Below, one piece after another: positions 9,478 to 18,922 of a stretch of DNA of 64,000 nucleotides. The stretch comes from Gammaproteobacteria bacterium. Lineage in GTDB: Bacteria > Pseudomonadota > Gammaproteobacteria > Steroidobacterales > Rariloculaceae. The stretch's first letter is position 1, and each line of letters starts with the position of its first letter. Position numbers and translations under genes: made by a program. The stretch covers positions 62,001 through 126,000 of the forward strand of contig JAJDWR010000074.1 of NCBI GenBank assembly GCA_022825505.1, given 5' to 3'. The notes below the pieces were generated by a model. That model worked only from the letters and a program-made list of their open reading frames with translations, had not been told where the DNA came from and did no database searches.

Positions 9478-9915
9478 TCACAGCGTCGATGTCTTTCCGT
9501 TCGGCTGCGGCCCCTGTATGAACTCGATCAGGTTTCCGGCATTGTCGCGCAGGAAGATATTCTTCCGGCCATCGCCGAAGTCCTTGACCCAGACAATGTC
9601 GGCATTGCGATCGCGCAGTTCCGCCGCTATCGCATCGACATCCTCGCAGACAAAGCTGACGTGCTTGTTGCCGTGCGTCTTGATGTCTTCGTCCGGTATT
9701 CTGCGGCATTCCGGAAGCGGAGCGGCGCCGGGAGCTTCGAACAATTCCACTCGCATTGCGCCGTTGCGAACGAAGGCCATGTCCGCAGGAATCGTCGGAA
9801 TGTGACCTCGATACTCGAGTTTGAAGTTAAGGACACGGTCCCACCACTCGATCGATTCCTCGAGGTCCGGGACACTCACACCGAGATGGTGGTGCCAGAA
9901 TTCAAGCTTGGTCAT
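9478..9915 (-). CDS. VOC-family (glyoxalase/dioxygenase fold) protein
   Basis: 145 residues with one vicinal-oxygen-chelate domain: WHHHLGVSVPDLEESIEWW opens the first beta-alpha-beta unit and DPFG-like RDNAGNLIEFIQG closes the second. Candidate metal ligands are the N-terminal His cluster, the His of NKHVSFVCED and Glu of LIEFI. Members include lyases, isomerases and ring-cleaving enzymes; which this is cannot be told. It lies between a decayed-looking region and the SDR gene. Confidence 0.85.
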   Translation of the reverse strand: MTKLEFWHHHLGVSVPDLEESIEWWDRVLNFKLEYRGHIPTIPADMAFVRNGAMRVELFEAPGAAPLPECRRIPDEDIKTHGNKHVSFVCEDVDAIAAELRDRNADIVWVKDFGDGRKNIFLRDNAGNLIEFIQGPQPNGKTSTL

Positions 9916-10271
9916 GGCCGAAGTCCTCTCTCCGGTCGCGGCCTCATGCGGTCAGCACGAACCACACCCGCTGTACGCACACCGACATGCCGTTGTCGCA
10001 AGACTCGATGTATTCCCCGATTGTCCACGATTTGAGGCTTTCGCAAAAATTCAATCTCGCAATGACAGCCATTGCCCCGACGAATTTGAAGTGTGGCCTC
10101 CCGGACGTTCAGCAACTTCGTCGATGATCGCCGGTTGCCGACGTCGTACAGCCTCAGGGTTTCAGTTCCCCGTGTGGCTGTTCGTCGTGTAGATACGTCC
10201 GTTGGCTTCGGTCAGCGCCATGTCGACCGGGGAGTGCCGGGCGTTGTTCGCAACAAGTTCGAAAATCGCAA
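9916..10271. other. 356-base gap with possible gene remnant
   Basis: No intact gene is visible. On the minus strand, bases about 10171-10271 read AIFELVANNARHSPVDM, then LTEANGRIYTTNSHTGN and a stop. That looks like a fragment of a YncE/SMP-30-like beta-propeller protein, starting right behind the stop of the monooxygenase gene. A second minus-strand frame ends at 9944. Both are too short to be confident. Confidence 0.35.
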
Positions 10272-11387
10272 TCAAAGCGGCTCGGAGGTGGCCCGAATCA
10301 TGTCGGCCGTCGCCTGGGGATAGTTGACGAGCGGGCCCTTGCCGATTTGACCCATGCAGATGGCGAGCGAAGCTTCGACGATGTACCTGCAGCGCTCGTA
10401 GCGGCGTTCCTGGAAGGCCGCGAATGCCGCATTGACCGAATCGCGGCCTTGCAACTCCTCCGCCAGGACCAGACTGTCCTCGATCGCCATTCCGGCTCCC
10501 TGGCCCAGGTGAGGCGTCGTGCCATGGGCCGCGTCTCCGATCAAAATTGCGTGGCCCCGATACCAGTTGCCCTCGAGAAAGTGGCTATCGAGCGGCCTGT
10601 AGACCACGCCGTCGTCATCGGTGATCTGCTCCCCGAGTGTCGCCATCCTCTTCGGTGCATCGCTGAGTTTCCCGCGCATGATCCCGGCCAACCCCTCGCG
10701 CGGATACCTCGGATTATCCGGTTCGGGCGTTGTCAGATACATGTACATGAACTCGTGGGAGAGCGGTACGAGGCCGATCCCCATTGTGCCGGTGTAGGCG
10801 TGCATGTTCACGATATCGTTGGTGCGCGGAAAGTTGTATCGCCAAACCGACTGTCCGACGAATTCGGGCTGCCCGGCATCGGGGAACAGCAGATCGCGCA
10901 TCTGCGAGTACAGGCCGTCAGCGCCGACCACGACGTCGTAGCGGCCGCTCGAACCGTCCGAAAATGTGACATCCACACCCGAATGGTCGTCGTCCAGCGT
11001 CGTCACCGTCACACCCAGCCGGATTCTTGCGCCCTCTGCCCTGGCGCGATCGGCCAGCACCTTCTGCAGTGCAGGCCGGCCGATGCCGAGTTGCCCGGGG
11101 TACTCCTCGACCAAGCGACGAACCGGTACCTTGGCAGCCAGTTCATCGTTCGGCGCGTAAATCTCGACGAAGTCGTACCCGTAACCGGCCTCGATGTAAT
11201 CGTCAATGACCCCGAGCGCCGTAACTGCCCGCACCACGTTTGCCTGCTGGATAATGCCGACACCGTACACTGACCAGTCGGGGTCTTTTTCGATCACGTC
11301 AACTTCGAATCCGCGCTGTCCCAGCGCAATGGCCGACGTCAGGCCTCCGATCCCACCGCCTACGACAAGTATCGACAAGTCCTTCAT
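10272..11387 (-). CDS. FAD-dependent monooxygenase (salicylate hydroxylase/UbiH-like)
   Basis: 371 residues. The Rossmann motif VVGGGIGGLTSAIALGQRG lies at the N-terminus, the second cofactor segment VVGADGLYSQMR follows mid-protein, and ILIGDAAHGTTPHLGQGAG is the ribityl-binding GD motif of class A flavoprotein monooxygenases. The expected reaction is NAD(P)H-dependent hydroxylation of an aromatic ring. ATG 11387 is preferred; ATG 11408 adds seven residues. It is on the same strand as the VOC and SDR genes, but the gap of 356 bases makes co-transcription doubtful. Confidence 0.88.
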   Translation of the reverse strand: MKDLSILVVGGGIGGLTSAIALGQRGFEVDVIEKDPDWSVYGVGIIQQANVVRAVTALGVIDDYIEAGYGYDFVEIYAPNDELAAKVPVRRLVEEYPGQLGIGRPALQKVLADRARAEGARIRLGVTVTTLDDDHSGVDVTFSDGSSGRYDVVVGADGLYSQMRDLLFPDAGQPEFVGQSVWRYNFPRTNDIVNMHAYTGTMGIGLVPLSHEFMYMYLTTPEPDNPRYPREGLAGIMRGKLSDAPKRMATLGEQITDDDGVVYRPLDSHFLEGNWYRGHAILIGDAAHGTTPHLGQGAGMAIEDSLVLAEELQGRDSVNAAFAAFQERRYERCRYIVEASLAICMGQIGKGPLVNYPQATADMIRATSEPL

Positions 11388-11532
11388 GTGTTGCTGCTCG
11401 CCTTGCATGGATTACGGGAGGCCGCAGAGATTAACGCGTCGGCGTCAATCCGCCAACCGAAACGTCTCAGGGACTACGAGGCTGCCCCCTGGCCGAGGAC
11501 GAAACATTGCCCGCCAATTTGTTCGCCCACCG

Positions 11533-13437
11533 TCAGTTCGCCGGCGACACGACGATCTGGCCTTCGTAAGTTCCGGGCGCGATCTGGACCGGTTCGCCGC
11601 CCACGGTCATCGTGACCAACTGACCATCGGGGCCGAGTACCTGGCCATCGCCAACCGTGAGCGCGTCAAGGTAGCTCTCGGCGGTCACGGTCCACACGCC
11701 GCCGTTATCGATGTTGACGGCGAGCGTGCTGTTGCCGTTGCGGAAATTTCGATTCTCGACGTGGCCGAGATAGTAATATTCATTGATTGTGAAATGCGTG
11801 TTCTGCGCGCCCGTTTCGTCGATATGACGGGTCTCGGTCAGGGAAATCGCGCCGGTCAGGTTCGCGCCATCGCCAATGGTCACCTCCAGCGGGACGGCCG
11901 CCAGGCCATAGTACCCGGTGCCATTGAACAGGTCGCCGCTGTAGCTGCCGTTCGTCAGCGAGACGTTGACGCCGTTGGGCGCCCTGGCCGGCATCGGCCC
12001 GGGGCCGCCGCCGGGCGGCGGGCCACCCATGCCTTCGGGCGCGTCGCCTCCACCGGGACCGCCTGGCGGCGGGCCACCGGGTCCCATCGCCATTTCCGGC
12101 GAACCGCCCGGCGGGCTGACGTTGCCGTTTTCCGACGGCCAGCCGGCAGCTTCGTTGAACTCGGTATTGAAAGCCTGGATCGAGCCGCCCACGATTCGGT
12201 CGTCATTGTCGATCATCTGCAGGATGACGCCATTCGCGGGATTCAGTTCGGCGGAGTCGATGTTGATCGTCACCGCACCGCTCTTGTACAGGAAAGTCGC
12301 ACCCTCCGAATTCACCTGCGTGCCGTCAATTATGTTGGCCGTCGCACCGCCGTGGGACATGAAACCGAATACGGAATCGATGACCGTCGGCCGGCCTGCG
12401 CCCTGTACGGTGTCGAACACCTCGCCGTTTGCGTCACGTAATTCAATCTCGCCGCTGGACGACGAATAGGTTGCTTCGCCGCCCGTGAAAATCGTGGCGT
12501 ACGTGGTGCCGCTGATGGAGGCGCCGATAAAGTTCTGCGTGGCGCCTCCGATGGCGTAGGTACCGTAGCCGCTGCCGTAGCGATCGCTGAACTGGAAGTC
12601 GCCCGAATCCATGCCGCCTTCCGACTCCGGCAGGATCCGCAGGACGGAGTCGACGACGTTCAAGTGCGGTTCCACGCAAGCGTCGGTGGACAACAGTGCC
12701 CAGCCGCCCGATGCGACACTCGAATTGACCAGGGTAAGCGTCGACCGCTCGCCTAGCATATTGGCGGCACGGATGCCACCCTGGATTCCGAGGACCCAGG
12801 GAGGCGATATCATCGTGTTCATGTTGGCGCTGTTGACATAGCCGTCGTAGACGTCGGTCAGCGGATTGGCGCCCATCGTTGTGATACTCGAGTCTCGGAC
12901 CACGACATTGGCGTGTTCATCGGTTATCACCGCGGAGCGGACAAATCCTTCCGTCCTGATCTCCAGCGAACTCAGCGTCACCCTGGCGCCATTCGAAGCC
13001 ACCACCATGGCGCCAAGCCCGGAGAAGTCGGAAACCATTGTCCCGTCCCCGCCATCGGTCGAGTCTATCGAGCCCGTCAGGGTGAGAATTGTATCGGCGC
13101 CGTGGGCGATCACTGCGCTGTACGCCAGTCCTTCCGCCTCCATGTCGAGATCGAGAAACGACAGAGGGGCGTCTTCTTCGGCGAGCAGCGAGTTCTCGGC
13201 CACTACGTTGCCGTCCCTGACGAAATAACCGACCCGGTAGTCCTCGTCGCCACGCCGCTCGAAGCTGGTGGCCTGACCGGTCCAGGTCGACCGTAGCTCC
13301 ACAGTGGCATTGCCGTCCCTGACGGCACCGATGAGCGGCCCAGCCTCATTGTCCGTGCTCGCGGAACAGGCGGCCAGGATACCCATAATGACCAACAGGG
13401 CGAAGCATTGGCGGGTTTTCTGTTCGTTGAGATTCAT
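11533..13437 (-). CDS. Beta-helix-like lipoprotein with Pro/Gly-rich insert
   Basis: 634 residues. ATG 13437 has GAGGAAAA upstream and opens a lipoprotein signal peptide (lipobox GILAACSAS), so the protein is probably anchored in the outer or inner membrane. Most of the chain is short beta-strand repeats rich in Asn, Gly, Thr and Val (for example ANVVVRDSSITTMGANP), as in right-handed parallel beta-helix or adhesin passenger proteins. Residues about 441-482 form a GPPPGG-type low-complexity stretch that splits the repeats. It shares GW-LLSTDAC and AELNPANG-like motifs with the 505-residue protein at 31121. No enzymatic motif seen; function unknown. Confidence 0.75.
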   Translation of the reverse strand: MNLNEQKTRQCFALLVIMGILAACSASTDNEAGPLIGAVRDGNATVELRSTWTGQATSFERRGDEDYRVGYFVRDGNVVAENSLLAEEDAPLSFLDLDMEAEGLAYSAVIAHGADTILTLTGSIDSTDGGDGTMVSDFSGLGAMVVASNGARVTLSSLEIRTEGFVRSAVITDEHANVVVRDSSITTMGANPLTDVYDGYVNSANMNTMISPPWVLGIQGGIRAANMLGERSTLTLVNSSVASGGWALLSTDACVEPHLNVVDSVLRILPESEGGMDSGDFQFSDRYGSGYGTYAIGGATQNFIGASISGTTYATIFTGGEATYSSSSGEIELRDANGEVFDTVQGAGRPTVIDSVFGFMSHGGATANIIDGTQVNSEGATFLYKSGAVTINIDSAELNPANGVILQMIDNDDRIVGGSIQAFNTEFNEAAGWPSENGNVSPPGGSPEMAMGPGGPPPGGPGGGDAPEGMGGPPPGGGPGPMPARAPNGVNVSLTNGSYSGDLFNGTGYYGLAAVPLEVTIGDGANLTGAISLTETRHIDETGAQNTHFTINEYYYLGHVENRNFRNGNSTLAVNIDNGGVWTVTAESYLDALTVGDGQVLGPDGQLVTMTVGGEPVQIAPGTYEGQIVVSPAN

Positions 13438-13803
13438 CAATTTTCCTCGAAACTGAATCCTTCCTCGGTGCGTGCCGCGACTTCGTCATGGTAGACAAAG
13501 CACGAGGGATTGACGAATCAAAACACCCGATAGCACCTATTGGCTGGCACAATCCAGGCTCCATGAACTGGTCGCGGTCTTGCAGTTGATACCGTGTCGG
13601 CCAAGACCGGATGGTCGTGAAGCGGGTGTTTCCGCTGAAACAGGCCCACGTAGCTCAGGCTCTGCTCGCCGAGAGAGGAACCATCGGCAAGGTCATCCTC
13701 AGTATTCACCCCGATTCAGCTACCCGTTGACACGGGTCCGAACAGCCGGAGGGGCACGTGTCCGAAATTTTTCTGCCGGCTCGCTGCCACTGGAAAGGGT
13801 TCT
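13438..13803. other. 366-base gap holding a dehydrogenase remnant
   Basis: Between the lipoprotein gene and the exported MDR gene there is no intact gene. A plus-strand stretch within it (13590-13730) looks like the end of a zinc-type dehydrogenase; see that entry. The rest shows nothing I can name. Confidence 0.4.
13590..13730 (+). pseudogene. C-terminal remnant of a medium-chain dehydrogenase/quinone oxidoreductase
   Basis: A short open frame after a TGA at 13587 reads VVKRVFPLKQAHVAQALLAE then RGTIGKVILSIHP and stops at 13730. VFPL-QA--A---L-E---IGKV-L is the closing signature of MDR-superfamily proteins. There is no matching body upstream, so this is a fragment. Its two neighbours to the right are both MDR genes, which suggests a larger ancestral cluster. 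Confidence 0.45.
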
Positions 13804-14904
13804 TTATTCCTCCGGTATGACAATGAGAACGACCTTGCCCTGCGTGTGCCCTTCGCGATTGTATTCCTGTGCGTCCGCGGCTTCGGCCAGCGGATACGCC
13901 ACGTCGATGTTGATCCTGAACATTCCCTGTTCGGCGAGTTCAGCGACATCCCGAAGCAGATCGCCCTCGGACACCCCGCCTGGACCGCCTGGACCGCCCG
14001 GAGCACCGGGGGCCGGCGGCGGCGGACCCATCCTCGGGCAATTCACACCTGCTTCGCCACAGAGTTCGTTGGCCGGTCCACCGACGACGCTGACCAGACT
14101 GCCGCCGGGTCTTACGATGGCCAGCCCGCGGGTGGCGAGATCGGCATTGACGGTCTCCACGTAAACATCAACAGCTTCCACCACCTGCGTGAAATCCACT
14201 CTCGTGTAATCGACGATCTGGTCGACGCCAAGGGAGCGAAGGTAGTTGTGATGGCGTTCCGACGCAGTCCCGATCACGGTGGCGCCTCTGGCCCTGGCGA
14301 TCTGGGCTGCCGAACTGCCGACCCCACCGGCGATTCCATTGACGAAGACCCTGGTTCCCGGGCTGATTGCCACGTCACTGAGCACACGTGCCGCAGCCAG
14401 TCCCACCGTGCCGATACCGGAGGCCTCGGCAAAGGAAAGTCCATCGGGTTTCGCAATGACGTTGTCCGCCGGGGCAATGACATACTGCGAATACGCGCCA
14501 TTCAATCCGTCCACGCTGACTCTCCCGATCATCGTGAAGACCTCGTCGCCAACGTCAAAACCGCTCATGCCCGGCCCGACCATGGCGACAACCCCGGCTG
14601 CATCGAAGCCGGGAATCCTCGCGGGTGGCTCGTCGGGGGGCGGGGTGCCCAGCGGCCTTTCGCGTCCGCTGTAACCTACTCGCGTCTTCCAGTCGACCGG
14701 ATTGACCGATGCGGCGTGGACCTGGATCAGAACCTGGCCCGGTCCGGGCTCAAGCACCGGGACGGTCTGCAACGACAGCACTTCGGGACCGCCGTTACCC
14801 TCTTGGACGATCGCTTGCTGGACATCGGGAACCTGGCCCGTTGCATGCCCGCCAATGATCAAGCCCAGCGAGGCCATCGCGGCCCTGAAAGTCTGTCGGT
14901 TCAT
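13804..14904 (-). CDS. MDR-family quinone oxidoreductase-like protein with signal peptide and Pro/Gly insert
   Basis: 366 residues. The start ATG 14904 has GGGAGA at a good distance and is followed by a Sec-like leader (MNRQTFRAAMASLGLIIGG, likely cut near HATGQ). The remainder is a complete zinc-independent medium-chain reductase: HAASVNPVDWKTRVGY, PGFDAAGVVAMVG, and the nucleotide-binding VNGIAGGVGSSAAQIA. Residues about 292-310 insert GPPPPAPGAPGGPGGPGG before the final helix. Such enzymes use NADPH in the cytoplasm, so an export signal is odd: either the leader is not cut and acts as a tail, or the protein works in the periplasm. It is divergent from another MDR gene, with 99 bases between. 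Confidence 0.82.
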   Translation of the reverse strand: MNRQTFRAAMASLGLIIGGHATGQVPDVQQAIVQEGNGGPEVLSLQTVPVLEPGPGQVLIQVHAASVNPVDWKTRVGYSGRERPLGTPPPDEPPARIPGFDAAGVVAMVGPGMSGFDVGDEVFTMIGRVSVDGLNGAYSQYVIAPADNVIAKPDGLSFAEASGIGTVGLAAARVLSDVAISPGTRVFVNGIAGGVGSSAAQIARARGATVIGTASERHHNYLRSLGVDQIVDYTRVDFTQVVEAVDVYVETVNADLATRGLAIVRPGGSLVSVVGGPANELCGEAGVNCPRMGPPPPAPGAPGGPGGPGGVSEGDLLRDVAELAEQGMFRINIDVAYPLAEAADAQEYNREGHTQGKVVLIVIPEE

Positions 14905-15003
14905 AGGTTTCTCCCGATCCTGGCATCCGTTGAATGATAACCGCGGCAATCTTCGAAGAATCGGTTCTTCATTTGCCGAAACACAGGGTTTAAGCTGTCC
15001 GCC

Positions 15004-16050
15004 ATGAAATCGATCTGCGCAGTGGTTGCCGGCGAAGGCAAGGTCGTCCTCGAGGAAGAAGATGTCGGCAGGCCGGGTGCGACCGAATTGCTGCTCGAAG
15101 GCGAGTTCAGCACGATCAGCCCCGGTACCGAACACTCACTCATGGCAGGATTGATCCGGCCATTGCCGCAGCACATCGGCTACAGCCTGTCTGCCAGTGT
15201 TTCTGCCGTGGGCAGCGACGTCACGGACTACGCACCCGGCGACAAGGTCGTCGCCACCGCCAGGCATGCGAGTTACCAGGTCGTTGACGAGCGGCTCGTG
15301 TCGCCGGCGCCGGCCGACATCGACATGGAACAGGCTGCGTTTTTCAATCTTGCCCACACCGGACTCTACGGCATACGGCGTGCCGGCCTGCAGCTCGGCG
15401 AGCCGGCGCTCGTCATGGGCCAGGGTCTGGTCGGCGCCCTGGCCGCGCAGCTTGCGCTGGCATCCGGCGCGGCCCCCGTCATCGTTACGGATGTCGACGA
15501 CTCGAGGCTCGACCTGGCGCGAGAGGCCGGCGTGCATCTTGCAGTCAATCCGGAGAGGGATCCCGACGCGCTCGGCGCGATCGTCGAGGGGCTTGGCCTC
15601 GGCGGCGTGCCCGCCATCTTCGAGGCAACGGGCCGGCGCGCTCCCATAGAACAGGCGGTCCAGCTCGTTAGCGAACGTGGACGAATCGTCATGTTGTCGA
15701 CAGTGCATGGCAACATCGTACCCAACATTACCGAGAGCATCATGATGAAGGGCGCTGTCCTCTACGGGGCATATGTGAACTCCAAGCCATTCGCGTTGCG
15801 GCGCACGGACCTCACGATCTCGAACCGATGGCCGCCGGTCGTCGCCGAGGGCTCGCGGCGCTACGCGAATCGGGATGTCTGGACCAGTGACGAAGACATC
15901 CGCGCGATCCTCAGCCTGATTCGCCATGGTTCGCTCGATGTCAGCCCCCTGATCAGTCATCGATTCACCGTCGAGCAGATTCCCGAAGCTTACGAAATGG
16001 TCTGGAATAAGGACCGCAGTCTCGTGGGTGGCGCGATCCGCTGGAAATAG
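15004..16050 (+). CDS. MDR-superfamily zinc-type alcohol dehydrogenase-like protein
   Basis: 348 residues. The GroES-like N-terminal domain has ISPGTEHSLMAG, a pattern known from BchC-like and other MDR enzymes that lack the catalytic zinc cysteine. ALVMGQGLVGALAAQLALASG is the Rossmann fold, and VTDVDDSRLDLAREAG follows. It probably interconverts an alcohol and carbonyl using NAD(P). Its start is only 99 bases from the divergent exported MDR gene, so both may share control sequences. Substrate unknown. Confidence 0.85.
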   Translation: MKSICAVVAGEGKVVLEEEDVGRPGATELLLEGEFSTISPGTEHSLMAGLIRPLPQHIGYSLSASVSAVGSDVTDYAPGDKVVATARHASYQVVDERLVSPAPADIDMEQAAFFNLAHTGLYGIRRAGLQLGEPALVMGQGLVGALAAQLALASGAAPVIVTDVDDSRLDLAREAGVHLAVNPERDPDALGAIVEGLGLGGVPAIFEATGRRAPIEQAVQLVSERGRIVMLSTVHGNIVPNITESIMMKGAVLYGAYVNSKPFALRRTDLTISNRWPPVVAEGSRRYANRDVWTSDEDIRAILSLIRHGSLDVSPLISHRFTVEQIPEAYEMVWNKDRSLVGGAIRWK

Positions 16051-16351
16051 GATCCAGCGGACACTAACCGTCGCCCAAGAGTTTTCGTCCCGACAACCGG
16101 CGCGCCGATGCGAAGGGTAGTGGGTATTTCCATGCAAGCCTGCGCCCTAGAAATGGGCCGAAACTGAGTTTCGCAGTCGCCGTCGTTTCAACCGATCACT
16201 TGCGGAGAGTTTTGCGGAGAATATCGGGTCACTGGACCGGACCCTCCCTATTGGTGGATGCGATAGTAGCTATCGGAATCCACGATTGGATAACTGTTTG
16301 CAAATCGCGGAGCATGTTCGATTGATGATCGAAAAACTCAGCGAGATACAA
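16051..16351. other. 301-base leader region of TonB receptor 2
   Basis: No gene is seen. The region should contain the promoter of the receptor gene. In-frame TTG 16286 and ATG 16325 could extend the receptor N-terminus but would put extra charged residues before the signal peptide. I see no clear operator. Confidence 0.4.
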
Positions 16352-18922
16352 ATGACGAATCTACCAATACGGCTGAGGCGTCTGCTGAATGGCGCAATCA
16401 CCGTCGCGGCAGCTTTTGGCGTGTTGCACACCTCGAGTTTGCCGGCCCAGGAGGGCGATGGCGCGGCGCTCGAGGAGATCGTCGTCACCGCCGAAAAGCG
16501 TGAGGCGGACCTGCAGAAGACTTCCATGTCCATTCAGGTATTCACCGGCGAACAACTGAGGGCGGAAGGCAAGAGGCGCATCGACGAGATTATGCGTGGC
16601 GTCGTGGGAGTGGCCTCGCAAGGGAGCCAGGTTGGCGACTCCTTCTTCCTGAGAGGAATCGGCGTTGGTTCCGGGCCGCCGCCTCCAGGTACGGGCACAC
16701 CCGTCGTGGCCGTTCTTATCGATGGCGTTTACCAGAATCGCGGCGAAACGGTACGCGGTGGATCGCTGGACCTGCAGCAGGTCGAGGTGATGCGCGGTAC
16801 GCAAAGCACAACGCTTGGCGCTGCGTCGCTGGCCGGCGCCGTGAGTCTGGTTTCGAATGATCCGGTGTTCGAATTCGAAGGTAACGGCTCACTGGAAATC
16901 GGTAGTTTTGACCTGGCCAGTTTCGAAGGCGTAGTCAATGTTCCACTGGCCGACAACCAGGCAATTCGTATCGCCTATTCCGATGTGCAGAGGAATGGTT
17001 ACATCTCATCCGGCGCCGGCGACTCGGATTTGTCGAACTACCGGATCAAGTATCGCGTACAGCCAGCCGACGACGTGAACATCGTGTTGACGGCGTCGCA
17101 AAACACGATCGGCGGCAATGGGGTCGACACGAGTGTGCTGACGTATGGCGGTTACTGGGAGTCGTACAACCAGGATCGGGATCCTCTGCGGCCCCCTGCT
17201 CCGCCTCCTCCACCCCCTCCGCCCGGCGGTCCGCCCGGCCCACCGCCGCCACCGCCCCCTCCGCCCGGTGGTCCGCCCGGTGGCGGATGCACACCGTCAC
17301 CCTGTTACGACGTGACCATGGGCGAGTTGTACGGCCATATCAACGATGGCACGTCCTACAGAGACCGGTCCGACCCCTGGGACGATGGATACCCGGCTGA
17401 TTCCTGGCCGAACAGTCCATTCCGGAACACAACCATCGACCAATACAGCGCGGACATCCAATGGACTACGGGTATCGGTACGCTGAGCATAGAGCCGTCG
17501 TTCCAGAAGGCGCACTTCCGGTCCGAAGAACCGCCCCGTGGCACCGACTGGCGAAGCGAGGACCGAAGGCAGGAGACTACCCAGGTCGATCTGCAGTTGA
17601 CGTCTTCCCCGGACGCGCCATTTGAGTGGCTCGCGGGCCTGTACTACTACGACACGGAGTTTGACGGAACATTTCGTTCGGCAGGTTTCCCCGGGTTTGG
17701 CGCCGGGCCGTTCTGCCCCGCGGTCAGCGTGACCGAGAGCGCCTATTGCTGGTCGTTCGACAACAACGCACACGAAACGTTTTCCGCATATGTGAACGGC
17801 GCTTTTCCGGTGACGGATGTGCTGCGCATCGTTGCGGGCGTTCGTCAAAGCGACGACGAAAAGTCATTCCTGAACCACTCGGACACTCCGGGAGACAGCG
17901 CGGGCCCCGGACCCCAAGGTTATCCGCCTGCGAGAACCGGTTCGAGGTCCTGGGACGACGTGACCTACCGGATTGGTGTTGAATACGACCTTACAGACGG
18001 TAACTCGATGGCGTACGCGGTTTTCGGTACCGGGTACCAGGCAGGCAACATCTTTGGGTTCGCCCCTGAAGGCACGGTAGCGGAAACGCTCGATCAGTTT
18101 ACCGTCGGTTACAAGAGCCGCTGGCTCCAGAATCGGCTGCAATTCAATATCGAATATTTCGATTCCGAATACCATGACCGAATGCTGGACGGCAGCGTGG
18201 GTGTAGAGATCAACCCGCAGTTCGCGCCGCCGTTCCCTGCATGTTCGGCCTTTCCGTTCCCGAACCCGTCGTTTTACGATCCGGGCACCGGCTATGCCTG
18301 CTACCAGATACTGGCATCGACGGTTCCGGACCTCATCAGCTCAGGGGTCGATATCGAGCTGAACTGGCTGTTAACGGACTTCGATCGGCTGGACCTGACC
18401 ATGGAATTGCTGGACTCGATCACAACGGCTCCGTCCGGCCTTCCAACCCAAGCGGACTTCGAAGCGGCAATGAACAGGGCCGGCTTTATGGACGCGGGCG
18501 CGGTCTCGTCGATGTACAACAACCTTTCCGCGCTCAATGCGTCATACGATGGTCTGGTCCTGCAAAACTCTCCCGAGACGATGGTCAACCTGACCTACAG
18601 TCATATCTTCCAGTTGGCGGGCGGCAATGACCTGACCGTGAGCCTGAACGCCGAACACCGCAGCGAATATTGGTCGTTGGGCGGCGCCCCGGGTGCAAAC
18701 ATCGCCAATCCCGGCAAGTCCGTTCAGGACGGCTACGGGCTGTACAACGCCTATCTGAATTGGGCCTCGGCCGACAACATGTGGTCCGTATACGGCTACG
18801 TGCGAAATATCGGTAACGAGGCGGTGCAGACCAACTACGGTCCTCCGTTCGGCGGAGGGGCGGAGTACGTGACGCTGGCGCCCCCGCGTACATACGGCGT
18901 TGGGCTTACGGTGAATTTCTGA
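16352..18922 (+). CDS. TonB-dependent receptor 2 with poly-Pro/Gly loop
   Basis: 856 residues from ATG 16352. Signal peptide (ITVAAAFGVLHTSSLPAQ), TonB-box region LEEIVVTAEKRE, plug domain (VEVMRGTQSTTLGAASLAGA) and a beta-barrel ending TYGVGLTVNF. An extracellular-loop position near residues 280-312 carries a remarkable run of prolines and glycines, flanked by two cysteines (GGGCTPSPCYDV), coded by bases 17190-17300. A smaller GPPPPGTGTP run is in the plug. Export role by family; substrate unknown. The next gene downstream starts 210 bases later. Confidence 0.92.
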   Translation: MTNLPIRLRRLLNGAITVAAAFGVLHTSSLPAQEGDGAALEEIVVTAEKREADLQKTSMSIQVFTGEQLRAEGKRRIDEIMRGVVGVASQGSQVGDSFFLRGIGVGSGPPPPGTGTPVVAVLIDGVYQNRGETVRGGSLDLQQVEVMRGTQSTTLGAASLAGAVSLVSNDPVFEFEGNGSLEIGSFDLASFEGVVNVPLADNQAIRIAYSDVQRNGYISSGAGDSDLSNYRIKYRVQPADDVNIVLTASQNTIGGNGVDTSVLTYGGYWESYNQDRDPLRPPAPPPPPPPPGGPPGPPPPPPPPPGGPPGGGCTPSPCYDVTMGELYGHINDGTSYRDRSDPWDDGYPADSWPNSPFRNTTIDQYSADIQWTTGIGTLSIEPSFQKAHFRSEEPPRGTDWRSEDRRQETTQVDLQLTSSPDAPFEWLAGLYYYDTEFDGTFRSAGFPGFGAGPFCPAVSVTESAYCWSFDNNAHETFSAYVNGAFPVTDVLRIVAGVRQSDDEKSFLNHSDTPGDSAGPGPQGYPPARTGSRSWDDVTYRIGVEYDLTDGNSMAYAVFGTGYQAGNIFGFAPEGTVAETLDQFTVGYKSRWLQNRLQFNIEYFDSEYHDRMLDGSVGVEINPQFAPPFPACSAFPFPNPSFYDPGTGYACYQILASTVPDLISSGVDIELNWLLTDFDRLDLTMELLDSITTAPSGLPTQADFEAAMNRAGFMDAGAVSSMYNNLSALNASYDGLVLQNSPETMVNLTYSHIFQLAGGNDLTVSLNAEHRSEYWSLGGAPGANIANPGKSVQDGYGLYNAYLNWASADNMWSVYGYVRNIGNEAVQTNYGPPFGGGAEYVTLAPPRTYGVGLTVNF

